DNA of 64,000 nucleotides from Mesorhizobium koreense (GTDB lineage Bacteria; Pseudomonadota; Alphaproteobacteria; Rhizobiales; Rhizobiaceae), in the NCBI RefSeq assembly GCF_031656215.1, contig NZ_CP134228.1, forward strand, positions 620,001 to 684,000, given 5' to 3'. The translations under genes were made by a program, and so were the position numbers. Position 1 is the first letter of the stretch; every line of letters begins with the position of its first letter. Under the pieces are notes generated by a model, which did no database searches, was not told the origin of the DNA, and saw nothing but the letters and a program-made list of their open reading frames with translations. Below, piece after piece: positions 1 through 9,900 of the stretch.

Positions 1-29
1 CATCACCGCGCACCTGCCTGCAAGGATAC

Positions 30-57
30 GTCGCGGGCGCACCATGACGCCCGCGAC
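30..57 (-). terminator. Hairpin after substrate-binding protein gene
   Basis: A perfect 10-bp inverted repeat (GTCGCGGGCG / CGCCCGCGAC) with an 8-nt loop lies 9 nt beyond the stop codon of the minus-strand binding-protein gene. There is no T-run after it, so it may be a transcript-end or mRNA-stabilising hairpin rather than a classical intrinsic terminator. Confidence 0.5.
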
Positions 58-65
58 AACGCCGG

Positions 66-1052
66 CTATTTGCCGATGAACTCGTTGGTGAAGAAACTGT
101 CCGCGGCCTTGTCCGTCTCGATATCCTGATACTGCTTCATCAGGTCGAGCGTCCGCTGCCAATCCGCCAGTTCCATCTGGCCGAGCGGCGCGTCCGGCTT
201 CGACGGGGACGGTATCAATGTCAGCGAGACCTTCAACTGCGCCTTCAGCAGTTCGGGGTCGGCCTGGGGCTTGGCCTTTGCGGCGGCCGCCACCGCGGCG
301 TCCGGGTCAGCCTTCGCGGCCTCCATCGATTTGAGGGTCGCCGCAACGAAGCGCTTTACGAGATCCGGATTGGACTTGGTCTCCTCGTCGTTCGCGATGA
401 TGGTGAGGCCCTGCGTGTTGACGCCGAGTTCGGCGAAAGAGAAGACCTTCTGGTCGAGACCTTTCTGGTTGAGGATGACAACCTGGCCCTCGAGGCCCGC
501 AAGAATACCGTCCGCCTGCTTCTGAAGGATCGCGACGATCTTGCCTGGACCGTCGACATTCAGGATCTTTACCTTGCTCGCATCGACATCGTTCTGCTTC
601 CAGATCGCCGGCAGCAGCGGCAGGGAAGCTTCCCCGGCGGTGGCGGCAATTGTTTTTCCTTCGACGTCCTTGATCGTTTTCACGCCGGAATCGGCACGGA
701 ACGACATGCCGTAAGGAGAGGTGTTCATGATCCCGAGCACCGATTTCACCGGCGCGCCACGGCTTGCTCCCGCGATCACGCTGCCGCCGTCCACAAGACC
801 GAACGTATCGCCTCCAGTCGCAATCACCTGGACCGTGCGCGCCGATCCCTGACCCTCGCCGATGGTCAAATCGATGCCGGCATCCTTGTAGAAACCTTTC
901 TCCACACCGAGGTAGAAAATCGAGTGGACACCGCTGAGCAGCCAGTTGAGGCGAAGGCTCACCTTGTCTGCCGCCAATGTCGGTGCCGCGGAAGCGACAC
1001 CAAACGCCAGCGCAAGCGCCCCGGCGGCAATAGTCTTTCCAATCAGTCTCAT
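66..1052 (-). CDS. ABC transporter substrate-binding protein, NMT1/THI5-like (NitT/TauT type)
   Basis: This is a periplasmic binding protein of 328 aa. Residues 1 to about 27 form a Sec signal peptide ending in an Ala-rich cleavage region. The mature N-terminus (VSLRLNWLLSGVHSIFYLGVEKG) is typical of the NMT1/THI5-like family that serves thiamine-precursor, taurine, sulfonate and nitrate importers. I chose the ATG at 1052 because GGGAGGA precedes it and the signal peptide begins there; the frame stays open further upstream without a ribosome site. It lies downstream of its permease on the same strand, and the ATPase is on the divergent arm. The substrate cannot be read from the sequence; a pyrimidine-like or sulfonate compound is possible. 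Confidence 0.88.
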   Translation of the reverse strand: MRLIGKTIAAGALALAFGVASAAPTLAADKVSLRLNWLLSGVHSIFYLGVEKGFYKDAGIDLTIGEGQGSARTVQVIATGGDTFGLVDGGSVIAGASRGAPVKSVLGIMNTSPYGMSFRADSGVKTIKDVEGKTIAATAGEASLPLLPAIWKQNDVDASKVKILNVDGPGKIVAILQKQADGILAGLEGQVVILNQKGLDQKVFSFAELGVNTQGLTIIANDEETKSNPDLVKRFVAATLKSMEAAKADPDAAVAAAAKAKPQADPELLKAQLKVSLTLIPSPSKPDAPLGQMELADWQRTLDLMKQYQDIETDKAADSFFTNEFIGK

Positions 1053-1102
1053 GTCTAGGATCCTCCCGGTTAAGTCAGTTGCATGTGGGTCGACAGGCGC
1101 GG

Positions 1103-1939
1103 TCAGGCAGGGCTCTGGCCGACGGTGAAGTCGTCGCGCCGTTGCGAAACGTGCCATGGGATTGCCCAGCGCTCGATCAGTTCGACCACGCCATAAAGAA
1201 GAAGGCCGAGCACGCTGAGGACGACGATCACGGCAAACGACATGCTCGTATTCATATTGCCGTTATAGCCAAGGAGCAGGTAGCCGAGCCCGTTGTCCGA
1301 AGCGACGAATTCGGCAACGACCGCCGCGGTCGCCGAAAGCGCGGCGGCGACCTTGAAGCCGGCGAAAAGTGACGGCAGCGCCCCCGGCAACTCGACCTTC
1401 CAGAATATCTTCAGCCGGTTCGCGCGATAGCTCCTCGCGAGATCATAGAGTTCCGCCTCCACCGATTTGAACGCGACGATCGAATTGACGACGACCGGAA
1501 AGAAAGAAAGCAGGAACACGAGCAGGATCTTCGAGGGAAGCCCAAAACCCACCCATATGATGAACAGCGGCGCTATCGCGATCTTCGGGATGATCTGCAG
1601 CACCACCAGGAGCGGATAGAGGACCGCTTCGAACACGTGCGAATAGACGACGACAAGCGACACCGCGACGCCAAGGACAACAGCCATGAGGAAGCCCAGG
1701 ATCATCGGCTCCAGCGTAAAATAGGCCGCCGGAAGAACGACGTGGAGGTTCTTCACGAGATCGGAAAAGACCCGGCTTGGTGCCGGCAAGATATATTCCG
1801 GAACCGCGAAAAGCCGGACTGCCAGTTCCCACGCCACGGCGGCGCCGACAAGGCTGATGATGGTGGAGGTCTGCCGCCGGATCGCCATTCCCATAGCTTT
1901 CGTCACGAGGCCGTAGCCAATATTGGAACGATGTTCCAT
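1103..1939 (-). CDS. ABC transporter permease, SsuC/TauC/ThiX type
   Basis: This is the inner-membrane permease of the NitT/TauT-type importer, with about six hydrophobic segments and the usual BPD_transp_1 coupling region near residues 165-190 (ELYDLARSYRANRLKIFWKVELPGALPS pattern). It reads 278 aa from the ATG at 1939. That ATG sits in the centre of a 30-bp palindrome and lacks a good ribosome site. The true start may be an internal ATG at 1894 or 1888 (Met16 or Met18), which would give about 261-263 aa. It is transcribed before the binding protein, with 50 nt between them. The family assignment is firm; the start is not. Confidence 0.85.
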   Translation of the reverse strand: MEHRSNIGYGLVTKAMGMAIRRQTSTIISLVGAAVAWELAVRLFAVPEYILPAPSRVFSDLVKNLHVVLPAAYFTLEPMILGFLMAVVLGVAVSLVVVYSHVFEAVLYPLLVVLQIIPKIAIAPLFIIWVGFGLPSKILLVFLLSFFPVVVNSIVAFKSVEAELYDLARSYRANRLKIFWKVELPGALPSLFAGFKVAAALSATAAVVAEFVASDNGLGYLLLGYNGNMNTSMSFAVIVVLSVLGLLLYGVVELIERWAIPWHVSQRRDDFTVGQSPA

Positions 1940-1954
1940 ATGGACTATCGTTCC
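1925..1954. promoter_or_regulatory. 30-bp palindrome, candidate IclR operator
   Basis: GGAACGAT at 1925-1932 and ATCGTTCC at 1947-1954 are perfect inverted arms around a central CCATATGG (1936-1943). Only the 3-bp linkers break the symmetry. The site lies between the permease (minus) and the ATPase (plus), whose operon also encodes an IclR regulator. IclR-family operators are often such two-fold repeats. Assignment to this regulator is inference. Confidence 0.6.
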
Positions 1955-2020
1955 GTCAAGTGGTAGCCGATCAAAAGTGCGGGCGCAGGGTAAAGTCTTT
2001 CGCCGGCGGAGGAGAAAAGG

Positions 2021-2836
2021 ATGACAATGCCGGTGCAGCGGAATGATCTGCGAGGGGTCGTTCTCGACAATGTAAGCAAATCATTTGGCAAGGCCGGAGC
2101 TGCGATCCAGGCCCTGGAACGCGTGGACCTTGCCATAGGGGAAGGCGAATTCGTCGCTGTGGTAGGCCCGTCCGGCTGCGGGAAATCCACGCTCCTGCGC
2201 ATGATATCGAGGCTTTCCGCGGCTACTACGGGGACGATTTCGGTTTTCGGCGACACAGGCACGCAGCCGCCACGGGGCATGAGCATTGTCTTCCAGAACC
2301 ACGTTCTTCTGCCGTGGAGGACGGTCATCGACAATGTCCTGTTTCCAGCGGAGATGACATCGGCGAGCAGGGAGCAGTTGCGTCCGAACGCACTTGAACT
2401 CCTGGAATCCGTGGGCCTGGCTGAGTTCGCGGATCGATACCCACATGAACTTTCGGGCGGTATGCGCCAGCGCGTGTCAATCGCCAGGGCGCTGCTTCTC
2501 AAGCCGCGTTTGCTCCTGATGGATGAACCCTTCGGAGCGCTCGATGCGCTGACGAGGGAGCAGATGCGGATCGATCTTGAGGATCTCTGGCTCAAGAACC
2601 GGATGACCGTTTTGTTCATCACCCATTCGATCGACGAGGCAATATTGCTTGCCGACCGCGTGATCGTCATGACACCCAGACCGGGGCGTATCGACCGTGT
2701 GCTGGAGATAAAGCTGCCCCGTCCCCGCGGGCTGGCGGCGAAACGCGAAGCCGAGTTTCTGGAAAAGGCGGGGGAGGTCACAGACATATTCCTCTCCCGT
2801 GGCGTGCTGCATGGGAGAAACAGGGATCACACATGA
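2021..2836 (+). CDS. ABC transporter ATP-binding protein, SsuB/TauB type
   Basis: This 271-aa ATPase energises the NitT/TauT-type importer encoded on the divergent arm. Walker A GPSGCGKST is at residues 49-57, the signature LSGGMRQR at 144-151, and Walker B LLLMDEP at 164-170, followed by GALD and a His-switch in ITHSIDEA. The ATG at 2021 is preceded by GGAGGAGAAAAGG. The stop overlaps the start of the IclR gene by 4 nt (ATGA), so the two are translationally coupled. Splitting the ATPase from its permease and binding protein across a divergent promoter is a little unusual but still allows one operator to control both arms. Confidence 0.93.
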   Translation: MTMPVQRNDLRGVVLDNVSKSFGKAGAAIQALERVDLAIGEGEFVAVVGPSGCGKSTLLRMISRLSAATTGTISVFGDTGTQPPRGMSIVFQNHVLLPWRTVIDNVLFPAEMTSASREQLRPNALELLESVGLAEFADRYPHELSGGMRQRVSIARALLLKPRLLLMDEPFGALDALTREQMRIDLEDLWLKNRMTVLFITHSIDEAILLADRVIVMTPRPGRIDRVLEIKLPRPRGLAAKREAEFLEKAGEVTDIFLSRGVLHGRNRDHT

Positions 2837-3612
2837 CCGAAGCCAATAGGAAATCAAGTGGGGCGGTCGACCGGGCTCTCGCGATGGTCGAGGTCATGGC
2901 GATGGCGGACCAGCCTCTGCGATTATCCGACATGGCGCATCAGCTGGATATTCCCAAGAGTGCCGCACATCGCATCCTGGGCACGCTGATCGACAATGGC
3001 TGGGCTCGCCAGAACAGCGAGAGCGAATGCTATGACCTCACCCTTCGCATGGCCCTCATTGGCCAGCGCCAGCTCAGGCGCCTGGAAACCGTCGACCTCA
3101 GGCAACCGATCCTCGACGATCTGGCTCAGCGCACCAAGGAGCTTGTGCGCCTGACGACGGTTCAGAACGGGACGCTGGTCTGGATCGGTTCCTCGCGCGG
3201 TCGCCGCTCGGGCCTTGTCTACGAACCCGACATGAATGAAAAGATCATTCCGTTCGCGACGGCAAACGGCAAGGCCTGGCTGGCTGGCATGCCGCGCGAA
3301 CAAGCACTCCGGATCGCGATCGAGGCTGGCCTGGGACACGAGGAAATTGGGACTGCCAAGGCCATCGGCACGATCGAGGCTCTTGCAAAGGAATTGGATA
3401 TGACCTCACGGCGGGGCTATGGCCTTGCGCACGAAGAGGCCGAGGCCGGCGTCGGAGCGATGGCGGTCCCGATCCGTGTTCGTGGCGCGATTGTCGGTAC
3501 GATGAGTGTCGCCGCGCCTCTAACCCGGTTCTCCGAGGAGAGAATAGCAGAAGTTCTTCCGCTGCTACGCGCCGCGGCCGACAATATGTCCATTGCATGG
3601 GACGCTGTCTAA
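2833..3612 (+). CDS. IclR-family transcriptional regulator
   Basis: This 259-aa protein has an N-terminal winged helix-turn-helix (about residues 10-70, with LSDMAHQLDIPKSAAHRIL) and a C-terminal IclR effector domain (about 85-255). It overlaps the ATPase gene by 4 nt, so it is made with the transporter it probably controls. The likely target is the 30-bp palindrome at 1925-1954 between the two arms. The effector is presumably the imported compound or a product of it. The gene ends 13 nt before the convergent LysR gene. Confidence 0.92.
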   Translation: MTEANRKSSGAVDRALAMVEVMAMADQPLRLSDMAHQLDIPKSAAHRILGTLIDNGWARQNSESECYDLTLRMALIGQRQLRRLETVDLRQPILDDLAQRTKELVRLTTVQNGTLVWIGSSRGRRSGLVYEPDMNEKIIPFATANGKAWLAGMPREQALRIAIEAGLGHEEIGTAKAIGTIEALAKELDMTSRRGYGLAHEEAEAGVGAMAVPIRVRGAIVGTMSVAAPLTRFSEERIAEVLPLLRAAADNMSIAWDAV

Positions 3613-3625
3613 CGCGGCCAGTCGG

Positions 3626-4546
3626 TCAGGCGTCCAGGCCTCGGTCAATACCGGAACCGGCAAAGAGATTGGCGGCCCAATCAACGAAGACGCGCAGCTT
3701 GTTGCCGAGATGCCGGTTCGGCGGGTAGACGACGTAGACCGGCAGCGGCTCGCGATGCCAGTCGGATAGAACAGGGCGAAGCTCGCTCTTGCCGATCGCT
3801 TCCCGGACCATGAAGGTCGGCGCCTGGACGATCCCAAGGCCGGCTCGCGCCGCCGACACGTAGGTTATCCCCTCGTCGACCGATACCAGGCAACGGCCCG
3901 TCACTTCGGCCTGTTCGCCGTCGCGGGTGAAGACGAAAGGCACCTGCCGGGCGTTCGGCGGACGAAAATAGCTGACGACCCGATGCCCGTCTTCAAGATC
4001 GCGCGGATGCCGGGGCTCCCCGAATTTCTCCAGGTAGAGCGGCGCCGCGCAGGTCACGAAACTTATCTCGGCGATCCGGCGTGCGATAAGGGACTGGTCG
4101 GAAAGCTGTCCGACACGTATGGCGCAGTCGACATTCTCCGCAAGGATGTCGATCTCCCGGTCCGAAACACCGAGATCGATCTGGATGTCGGGATAGATCT
4201 TATGGAACCGGCACAGCGCCGGAACGAGAATCATGCTCGCCAGCGCGCTTGACATCTCGACGCGCAATTTTCCCTTGGGGAGCGCCTGCAAAGACGCCAT
4301 GCTGCCGTCCAGTTCGTCGATGTCGGCAATGAGCCGCTTCGAACGCTCGTAGTAGAGAGCACCGTCCGTTGTGACGAGGACGCGCCTGGTCGTGCGGTTG
4401 AGGAGCTTGGTGCGCAAATGCGCCTCCAGCCCCTGAATGAGCTTGGTGACGGTCGCCTTCGGCATCGAAAGGGAATCCGATGCCCGCGTGAAGGTGCCGG
4501 CTTCCACCACCCTGACGAAGGCGCGCATCGCCGCGAGCTGATCCAC
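3626..4546 (-). CDS. LysR-family transcriptional regulator
   Basis: This 306-aa protein has an N-terminal HTH (about residues 3-62, with [19 protein letters not shown]) and a LysR substrate-binding domain (about 90-295). It uses GTG as start, supported by GGAGG eight nt upstream; no ATG fits the HTH start better. It is divergent from the efflux operon beginning at 4773, the usual arrangement for a LysR activator or repressor and its target. The effector is unknown, but a toxic compound exported by the RND pump is a reasonable inference. Confidence 0.92.
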   Translation of the reverse strand: MDQLAAMRAFVRVVEAGTFTRASDSLSMPKATVTKLIQGLEAHLRTKLLNRTTRRVLVTTDGALYYERSKRLIADIDELDGSMASLQALPKGKLRVEMSSALASMILVPALCRFHKIYPDIQIDLGVSDREIDILAENVDCAIRVGQLSDQSLIARRIAEISFVTCAAPLYLEKFGEPRHPRDLEDGHRVVSYFRPPNARQVPFVFTRDGEQAEVTGRCLVSVDEGITYVSAARAGLGIVQAPTFMVREAIGKSELRPVLSDWHREPLPVYVVYPPNRHLGNKLRVFVDWAANLFAGSGIDRGLDA

Positions 4547-4772
4547 TGGAAACCTCCACGACTACATGCCGATTATTCACAGACAGAAACAGTGTAATCC
4601 GATCTTCGCTTCTTTTTCCAACACAAAAACAATCCCACTTGTTGCGGGCTGAACCGACACGCACCGAGGGCTGGGCGAACCATCCTGACAGTGAGTTGGC
4701 AGGAGCACATGCGATATTACCGCCGCCGATGGACCGGCGCCGGGTCTTCGCAGGCAAGAGTGGAACAGCGTC
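4547..4772. promoter_or_regulatory. Divergent promoter region, LysR gene / RND operon
   Basis: These 226 nt separate two divergent genes and should hold both promoters and the LysR binding site. The segment around 4600-4650 is clearly AT-richer than its surroundings. I could not single out a convincing T-N11-A box, so only the region is marked. Confidence 0.45.
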
Positions 4773-5579
4773 ATGACCTTCAAAGAAGAGATCCTCGATT
4801 GCGACGAAGCGGGACCCGTTCCCGTGAGGGTCTATGTCGGCGACCGGTTGCCGGAGACGCCACCGCTGGTGCTGCATCTGCATGGCGGCCTCTTTCTAGG
4901 CGGCTCGCTTGCAAGCGGCGCGCGGGTCGCCGGGCAATTGGCCGATGCCGGCGCCATCGTGGTTTCCGTCGAGTATGCGCTGGCCAACGCCAACCCGTTT
5001 CCGGCCGCACTCAAATTCGTTTTCGACGTGTTGGAGGCGTTGAAGCGGCGCTGCGCCAAGTTGGCCAACCGTAAATCCTTTCTTTTCGTCGCAGGCGAGG
5101 AGGCGGGCGGCAATCTTGCGGCAGGCGTCGCCTTGATGGCGCGCGACCAGCAAATGAGCGCGCTTCGCGGGCAGATCCTGCTGTCGCCGATGCTTGATCC
5201 TTGCATGGCGACGCGGTCCTTCCGCGCCACGGAGCCGAGCGCGGGGCGATGCAAGTGGGCCGATGGCTGGAACCGCTATCTCGGCTTCGCCGCCAAGGCC
5301 TGCCATCCCTACGCGGCGCCGGCCTTGTCGACGAGGCTTGCCGGGATCGCCCCGGCATTGGTCATCACGGCCGAAGACGACCCGATGCGTGACGAAAGCC
5401 TGAATTACGCGCGGCGCCTGCGGGAGGCGGGTGTGCTCGTGCGCGAACATGTTCTGACCGGCCCGACAGGCTGGCCGGCCGCCTATGCGGACGAGGCAGG
5501 GGGCAGGCAGGATTGGGAGGAAAAAATCCGTGGCGATTTCGCCGCGTTCTTCCAACAGACCGGAGCGCTGCTCTCATGA
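4773..5579 (+). CDS. Alpha/beta-hydrolase-fold protein lacking catalytic Ser and His (pseudoenzyme)
   Basis: This 268-aa protein resembles the hormone-sensitive-lipase/esterase family. The oxyanion-hole motif HGG is at residues 37-39. The nucleophile elbow, normally GDSAGG, reads GEEAGG at 108-113, so Glu110 replaces the catalytic Ser. The Asp region is kept (AEDDPMRDE near 200-208). The segment that normally carries the catalytic His near the C-terminus reads TGPTGWPAAY and has none. It cannot work as a serine esterase by the known mechanism. It begins the RND operon, 49 nt before the adaptor gene, and is divergent from the LysR gene. A ligand-binding or regulatory role in efflux is inference. 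Confidence 0.8.
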   Translation: MTFKEEILDCDEAGPVPVRVYVGDRLPETPPLVLHLHGGLFLGGSLASGARVAGQLADAGAIVVSVEYALANANPFPAALKFVFDVLEALKRRCAKLANRKSFLFVAGEEAGGNLAAGVALMARDQQMSALRGQILLSPMLDPCMATRSFRATEPSAGRCKWADGWNRYLGFAAKACHPYAAPALSTRLAGIAPALVITAEDDPMRDESLNYARRLREAGVLVREHVLTGPTGWPAAYADEAGGRQDWEEKIRGDFAAFFQQTGALLS

Positions 5580-5628
5580 GAGAGCCGCTCCCCCATTTTT
5601 CGGCCCGGAGGCCGTAAAGGAGATTGCT

Positions 5629-6840
5629 ATGACGATTTTCGGTTCCCGCCGACTGCTTGCCGGCGCCGGACTTGGTGCGGTTTTGTCTCTCCTGGCCGCG
5701 ACCGCGCTCATCGACGAATCCAACGGTGCCAAGGCCGGTGCAAGCGCCGCCACTGAGCCCGCCGCTGTTTCGGTATCGGTAGCGACGGTGAAGTTGCAGG
5801 ACGTCACCACATGGCAGGAGTTTTCCGGGCGGCTTGAAGCGGTCGACCGGGTCGATCTGCGGTCACGCGTGGCCGGAGCGATCCAGTCGGTCAACTTCCG
5901 CGAGGGCGCGCTCGTCAAGAAAGGCGACGTGCTCGTGACGATCGACCCCGCTCCCTTCGAAGCGACGGTTGCCCAGGCCAGGGCCCAGGTTTCGGCCGCC
6001 GAAGCGCGCGTCGAACTCACCAAGCTCGAGCTCGACCGAGGCCGGAAGCTCGTCGAAAGCCGCACCGTCTCCCAGAGCGATCTCGACCAACGCATGAGCG
6101 CCTACCATGAGGCGACGGCATCGCTCCGTTCCGCCCAGGCGGCTCTCCAATCGGCGGAACTCGACCTCGGCTATACCGAGATCCGCGCGCCGATATCCGG
6201 TCGGATCGGAAAGCTTCAGGTCACGGTCGGCAATCTCGTCGCCGCAGGCTCGGGATCTCCCGTGCTCAGCACGCTCGTTTCCGTGGACCCGATCTATGTG
6301 GGCTTCGACGTCAATGAAGGGGTCGTGGCCCGTGTTCTGTCCGAACTTCCGTCCGACCCGTCAGGAGGGCGCGCGACCGAAAGCATTCCCGTAGAGATGG
6401 AGATTGATGGAGACGGCGAGCCGGTCCGTGGCCACCTGCAGTTTATCGACAATCGGGTCGATACGGCGAGCGGTACCGTCCAGCTCCGCGCGGTGTTCGA
6501 CAATCCCGACGGGTTGCTCCTGCCCGGACAGTTCGTAAGGGTGCGCATCGGCCAGCCGAAACCGCAGCCGCAGCTTCTCATCAGCGAGCGTGCCGTCGGA
6601 ACGGACCAAGACAAGAAGTTCGTCCTCGTCGTCGATCCGCAGAACAAACTCGACTATCGCCAGATCGCTCTCGGCGACTGGGCGAACGGGCTGCGCATCG
6701 TCAAGACGGGGCTGAAGCCGGGCGAACGCATCGTCGTCAATGGACTTCAGCACGTGCGCCCCGGCGCGGTCGTCGCGCCGGAGCCGGTCGCAATGGCCTC
6801 GGTAGAACAACCGGCTGCAATAGACGTGGCCGAACGCTAG
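5629..6840 (+). CDS. RND efflux periplasmic adaptor (membrane fusion protein)
   Basis: This 403-aa adaptor links the inner-membrane RND pump to an outer-membrane channel. It has an N-terminal signal/anchor (residues 1 to about 25, no lipobox Cys), a lipoyl-like half (WQEFSGRLEAVDRVDLRSRVAG), an alpha-helical hairpin (about 110-160, rich in Ala and Glu), and beta-barrel and membrane-proximal domains. The ATG at 5629 follows AAAGGAGATTGCT. A 132-nt spacer with a 10-bp hairpin separates it from the pump gene. No outer-membrane factor is encoded nearby, so the pump probably borrows a TolC-like channel from elsewhere. Confidence 0.93.
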   Translation: MTIFGSRRLLAGAGLGAVLSLLAATALIDESNGAKAGASAATEPAAVSVSVATVKLQDVTTWQEFSGRLEAVDRVDLRSRVAGAIQSVNFREGALVKKGDVLVTIDPAPFEATVAQARAQVSAAEARVELTKLELDRGRKLVESRTVSQSDLDQRMSAYHEATASLRSAQAALQSAELDLGYTEIRAPISGRIGKLQVTVGNLVAAGSGSPVLSTLVSVDPIYVGFDVNEGVVARVLSELPSDPSGGRATESIPVEMEIDGDGEPVRGHLQFIDNRVDTASGTVQLRAVFDNPDGLLLPGQFVRVRIGQPKPQPQLLISERAVGTDQDKKFVLVVDPQNKLDYRQIALGDWANGLRIVKTGLKPGERIVVNGLQHVRPGAVVAPEPVAMASVEQPAAIDVAER

Positions 6841-6905
6841 CCATCTGAGCTTTCGGCCGGCTTCCCACCCGTCGGCCGGGAGCGATCCGAATTCCCAACG
6901 CGCCA

Positions 6906-6928
6906 GCATGGCCGGTTTCCGGCCATGC
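6906..6928 (+). repeat. Hairpin between adaptor and pump genes
   Basis: GCATGGCCGG and CCGGCCATGC form a perfect 10-bp stem with a TTT loop in the 132-nt spacer between the adaptor and pump genes. No T-run follows. It may tune readthrough or protect the adaptor mRNA end. Confidence 0.45.
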
Positions 6929-6972
6929 ACGGGCCAGTTCGCCCGCCGCACGCGCCAATCAGGGGACGTAAC

Positions 6973-9900
6973 ATGAACATTTCCAGATTCTTCATCGATC
7001 GACCGGTCTTCGCCGGGGTTCTGTCGGTGCTGATCCTCGTGGCCGGCCTGCTCGGCCTCAACGCCTTGCCGATTTCCGAATATCCCGAAGTCGTGCCGCC
7101 TTCGATCGTGGTCAGAGCGCAATATCCCGGCGCCAACCCCAAGGTGATCGCCGAGACGGTGGCGACACCTATCGAGGAAGCGATCAACGGCGTCGAGAAC
7201 ATGCTCTATATGTCGAGCCAGACGACGACCGACGGCCAGATGACACTGACGGTCACCTTCAAGCTCGGCACCGATCCGGACAAGGACCAGCAGCTCGTCC
7301 AGAATCGCGTGGCCCAGGCCGAGCCGCGACTGCCGGAAGAAGTGCGCCAGCTCGGCATCACCACGACCAAGAGCTCTCCCGACCTGACCATGGTCGTGCA
7401 CCTCCTGTCGCCGAACAATCGCTACGACATCACCTATCTGCGCAACTACGCGGTGCTCAACGTCAGGGACCGGATCGCCCGCATCGAGGGCGTCGGCGAC
7501 GTGCAGGTCTTCGGCTCGGGCGACTATTCCATGCGCATCTGGCTCGATCCGGAAAAGCTCGCCAGGCTCGATCTCGCAGCCAGCGATGTCGTCAATGCCG
7601 TCCGCGAACAGAACGTGCAGGCGGCGGCCGGCATCGTCGGTGCCTCGCCTGGCTCGAACGGCCTCGACCTGCAATTGTCGGTCAACGCGCAAGGCCGTCT
7701 GCAAACGGCCGAGGAGTTCGGCAACATCATCGTCAAGACGGGAGCGGACGGGCAGGTCACGCGCCTGCGCGACGTGGCGCGCGTCGAACTCGGCGCGGCG
7801 AATTATTCGCTACGCTCGCTGCTCGACAACAAGCCCGCGGTCGCCATCGGCATCTTCCAGGCGCCGAATTCCAACGCGATCCAGATTTCCGACAACATCC
7901 GCAAAACAATGGATGAACTCCAGCGGACAATGCCGGACGGAGTTAAATACAGCATCGTCTACGACACGACCCAGTTCGTGCGCTCGTCGATCGAGGCCGT
8001 CGTGCATACCCTCCTCGAGGCGATTGTGCTGGTCGTCCTGGTGGTCATCCTGTTCCTGCAGACATGGCGCGCCTCGATCATCCCGCTCGTTGCCGTGCCG
8101 GTCTCGGTCATCGGCACCTTCGCGGTGATGCATCTCTTCGGCTTCTCCATCAATGCGCTGTCGCTCTTCGGACTGGTGCTGGCGATCGGCATCGTCGTCG
8201 ACGACGCGATCGTCGTGGTCGAGAATGTCGAGCGCAACATCGAGGCGGGCCTGTCGCCACTCGAGGCGGCGCACCGCGCCATGCGTGAGGTCTCGGGCCC
8301 CATCATCGCGATCGCGCTGGTGCTTGTCGCCGTGTTCGCGCCGCTCGCCTTCATCTCGGGCCTGACCGGTCAGTTCTACCGCCAGTTCGCCCTGACGATC
8401 GCAATCTCCACGGTGATTTCAGCCTTCAATTCGCTGACATTGTCGCCCGCTCTCGCAGCGCTCCTTCTGCGTGCCCACGATGCGCCGAAGGATTGGCTCA
8501 CACGTGCAATCGAGCTTCCGCTCGGCTGGTTCTTCCGCGGCTTCAACCGCGCTTTCGGGGCGGGTTCGAAAGCCTATAGCGGCGGCGTGGGGCGGCTCTT
8601 GTCGAGAAAGACGCTGGTGATGGGGGTCTATCTCGTCCTCGCCGCCACAACCATCGGCATGTTCAGGACCGTACCCGGCGGTTTCGTGCCGGCGCAGGAC
8701 AAGCAATACCTCGTCGGCTTTGCACAACTTCCCGACGGGGCGACGCTCGACCGCACAGACAGCGTCATACGCAAGATGAGCGAGATCGCGCTGAAACAGC
8801 CGGGCGTCGAGCATGCCGTCGCCTTTCCGGGCCTCTCGATCAACGGATTCACCAACAGCTCCAACGCCGGCATCGTCTTCGTCACGCTGAAGCCGTTTTC
8901 CGAGCGCCTCACGCCGGACCTTTCCGGCGGCGCGATCGCGATGCAGCTCAACCAGAAATACGCCGCGCTCCAGGAAGCCTTCATCGCGATGTTCCCGCCG
9001 CCACCGGTGCAGGGGCTTGGCACGATCGGCGGCTTCAAGCTCCAGATCGAGGACCGCAACGGCCTCGGCTACAAGGCGCTCGACGACGCGACCAAGGCGT
9101 TTCTCGCGAAGGCCTACCAGACGCCGTCGCTCGCCGGACTCTTTTCGAGCTATCAGATCAATGTGCCGCAGCTTTATGCCGATCTCGATCGGACAAAAGC
9201 GCACCAGCTTGGCGTCGCCGTCACCGACGTATTCGACACGCTGCAGATCTATCTGGGTTCGCTCTACGTCAATGATTTCAACCGCTTCGGACGGACTTAC
9301 TCGGTGCGTGCACAGGCGGATGCGCCCTATCGCGGCCGGCCGGACGATATCGGCCGGCTCGAAGTGCGCTCCAAGTCCGGCGAGATGATCCCGCTGTCTG
9401 CCTTGATGAAGGTCGAGCCGGCGGCGGGGCCGGAGCGGGTCAATCGCTATAACGGCTTCCTCTCGGCCGATATCAACGGCGGGCCGGCGCCCGGCTATTC
9501 TTCCGGCGAGGCGCAGGCCGCCGTCGAAAAGATCGCCGCCGAAACGCTGCCGAAGGGGATCGAGTTCGAATGGACGGATCTCACCTATCAGCAGATCATC
9601 GCCGGGAACTCGAGCCTTATCATCTTTCCCCTGGCACTGCTTCTGGTCTTCCTCGTTCTGGCGGCGCAGTATGAAAGTCTCGCGCTGCCCGTGGCGATCA
9701 TCATGATCGTGCCGATGGGGCTCCTTGCGGCGCTCGCCGGCATCTGGCTCACCCACGGAGACAACAACATCTTCACCCAGATCGGCTTCATGGTGCTTGT
9801 CGGCCTCTCAGCCAAGAACGCCATTCTCATCGTGGAATTTGCACGTGAACTGGAGTTTTCCGGCCTAACGTCGAGGGAAGCGGCAATCGAGGCCAGCCGC

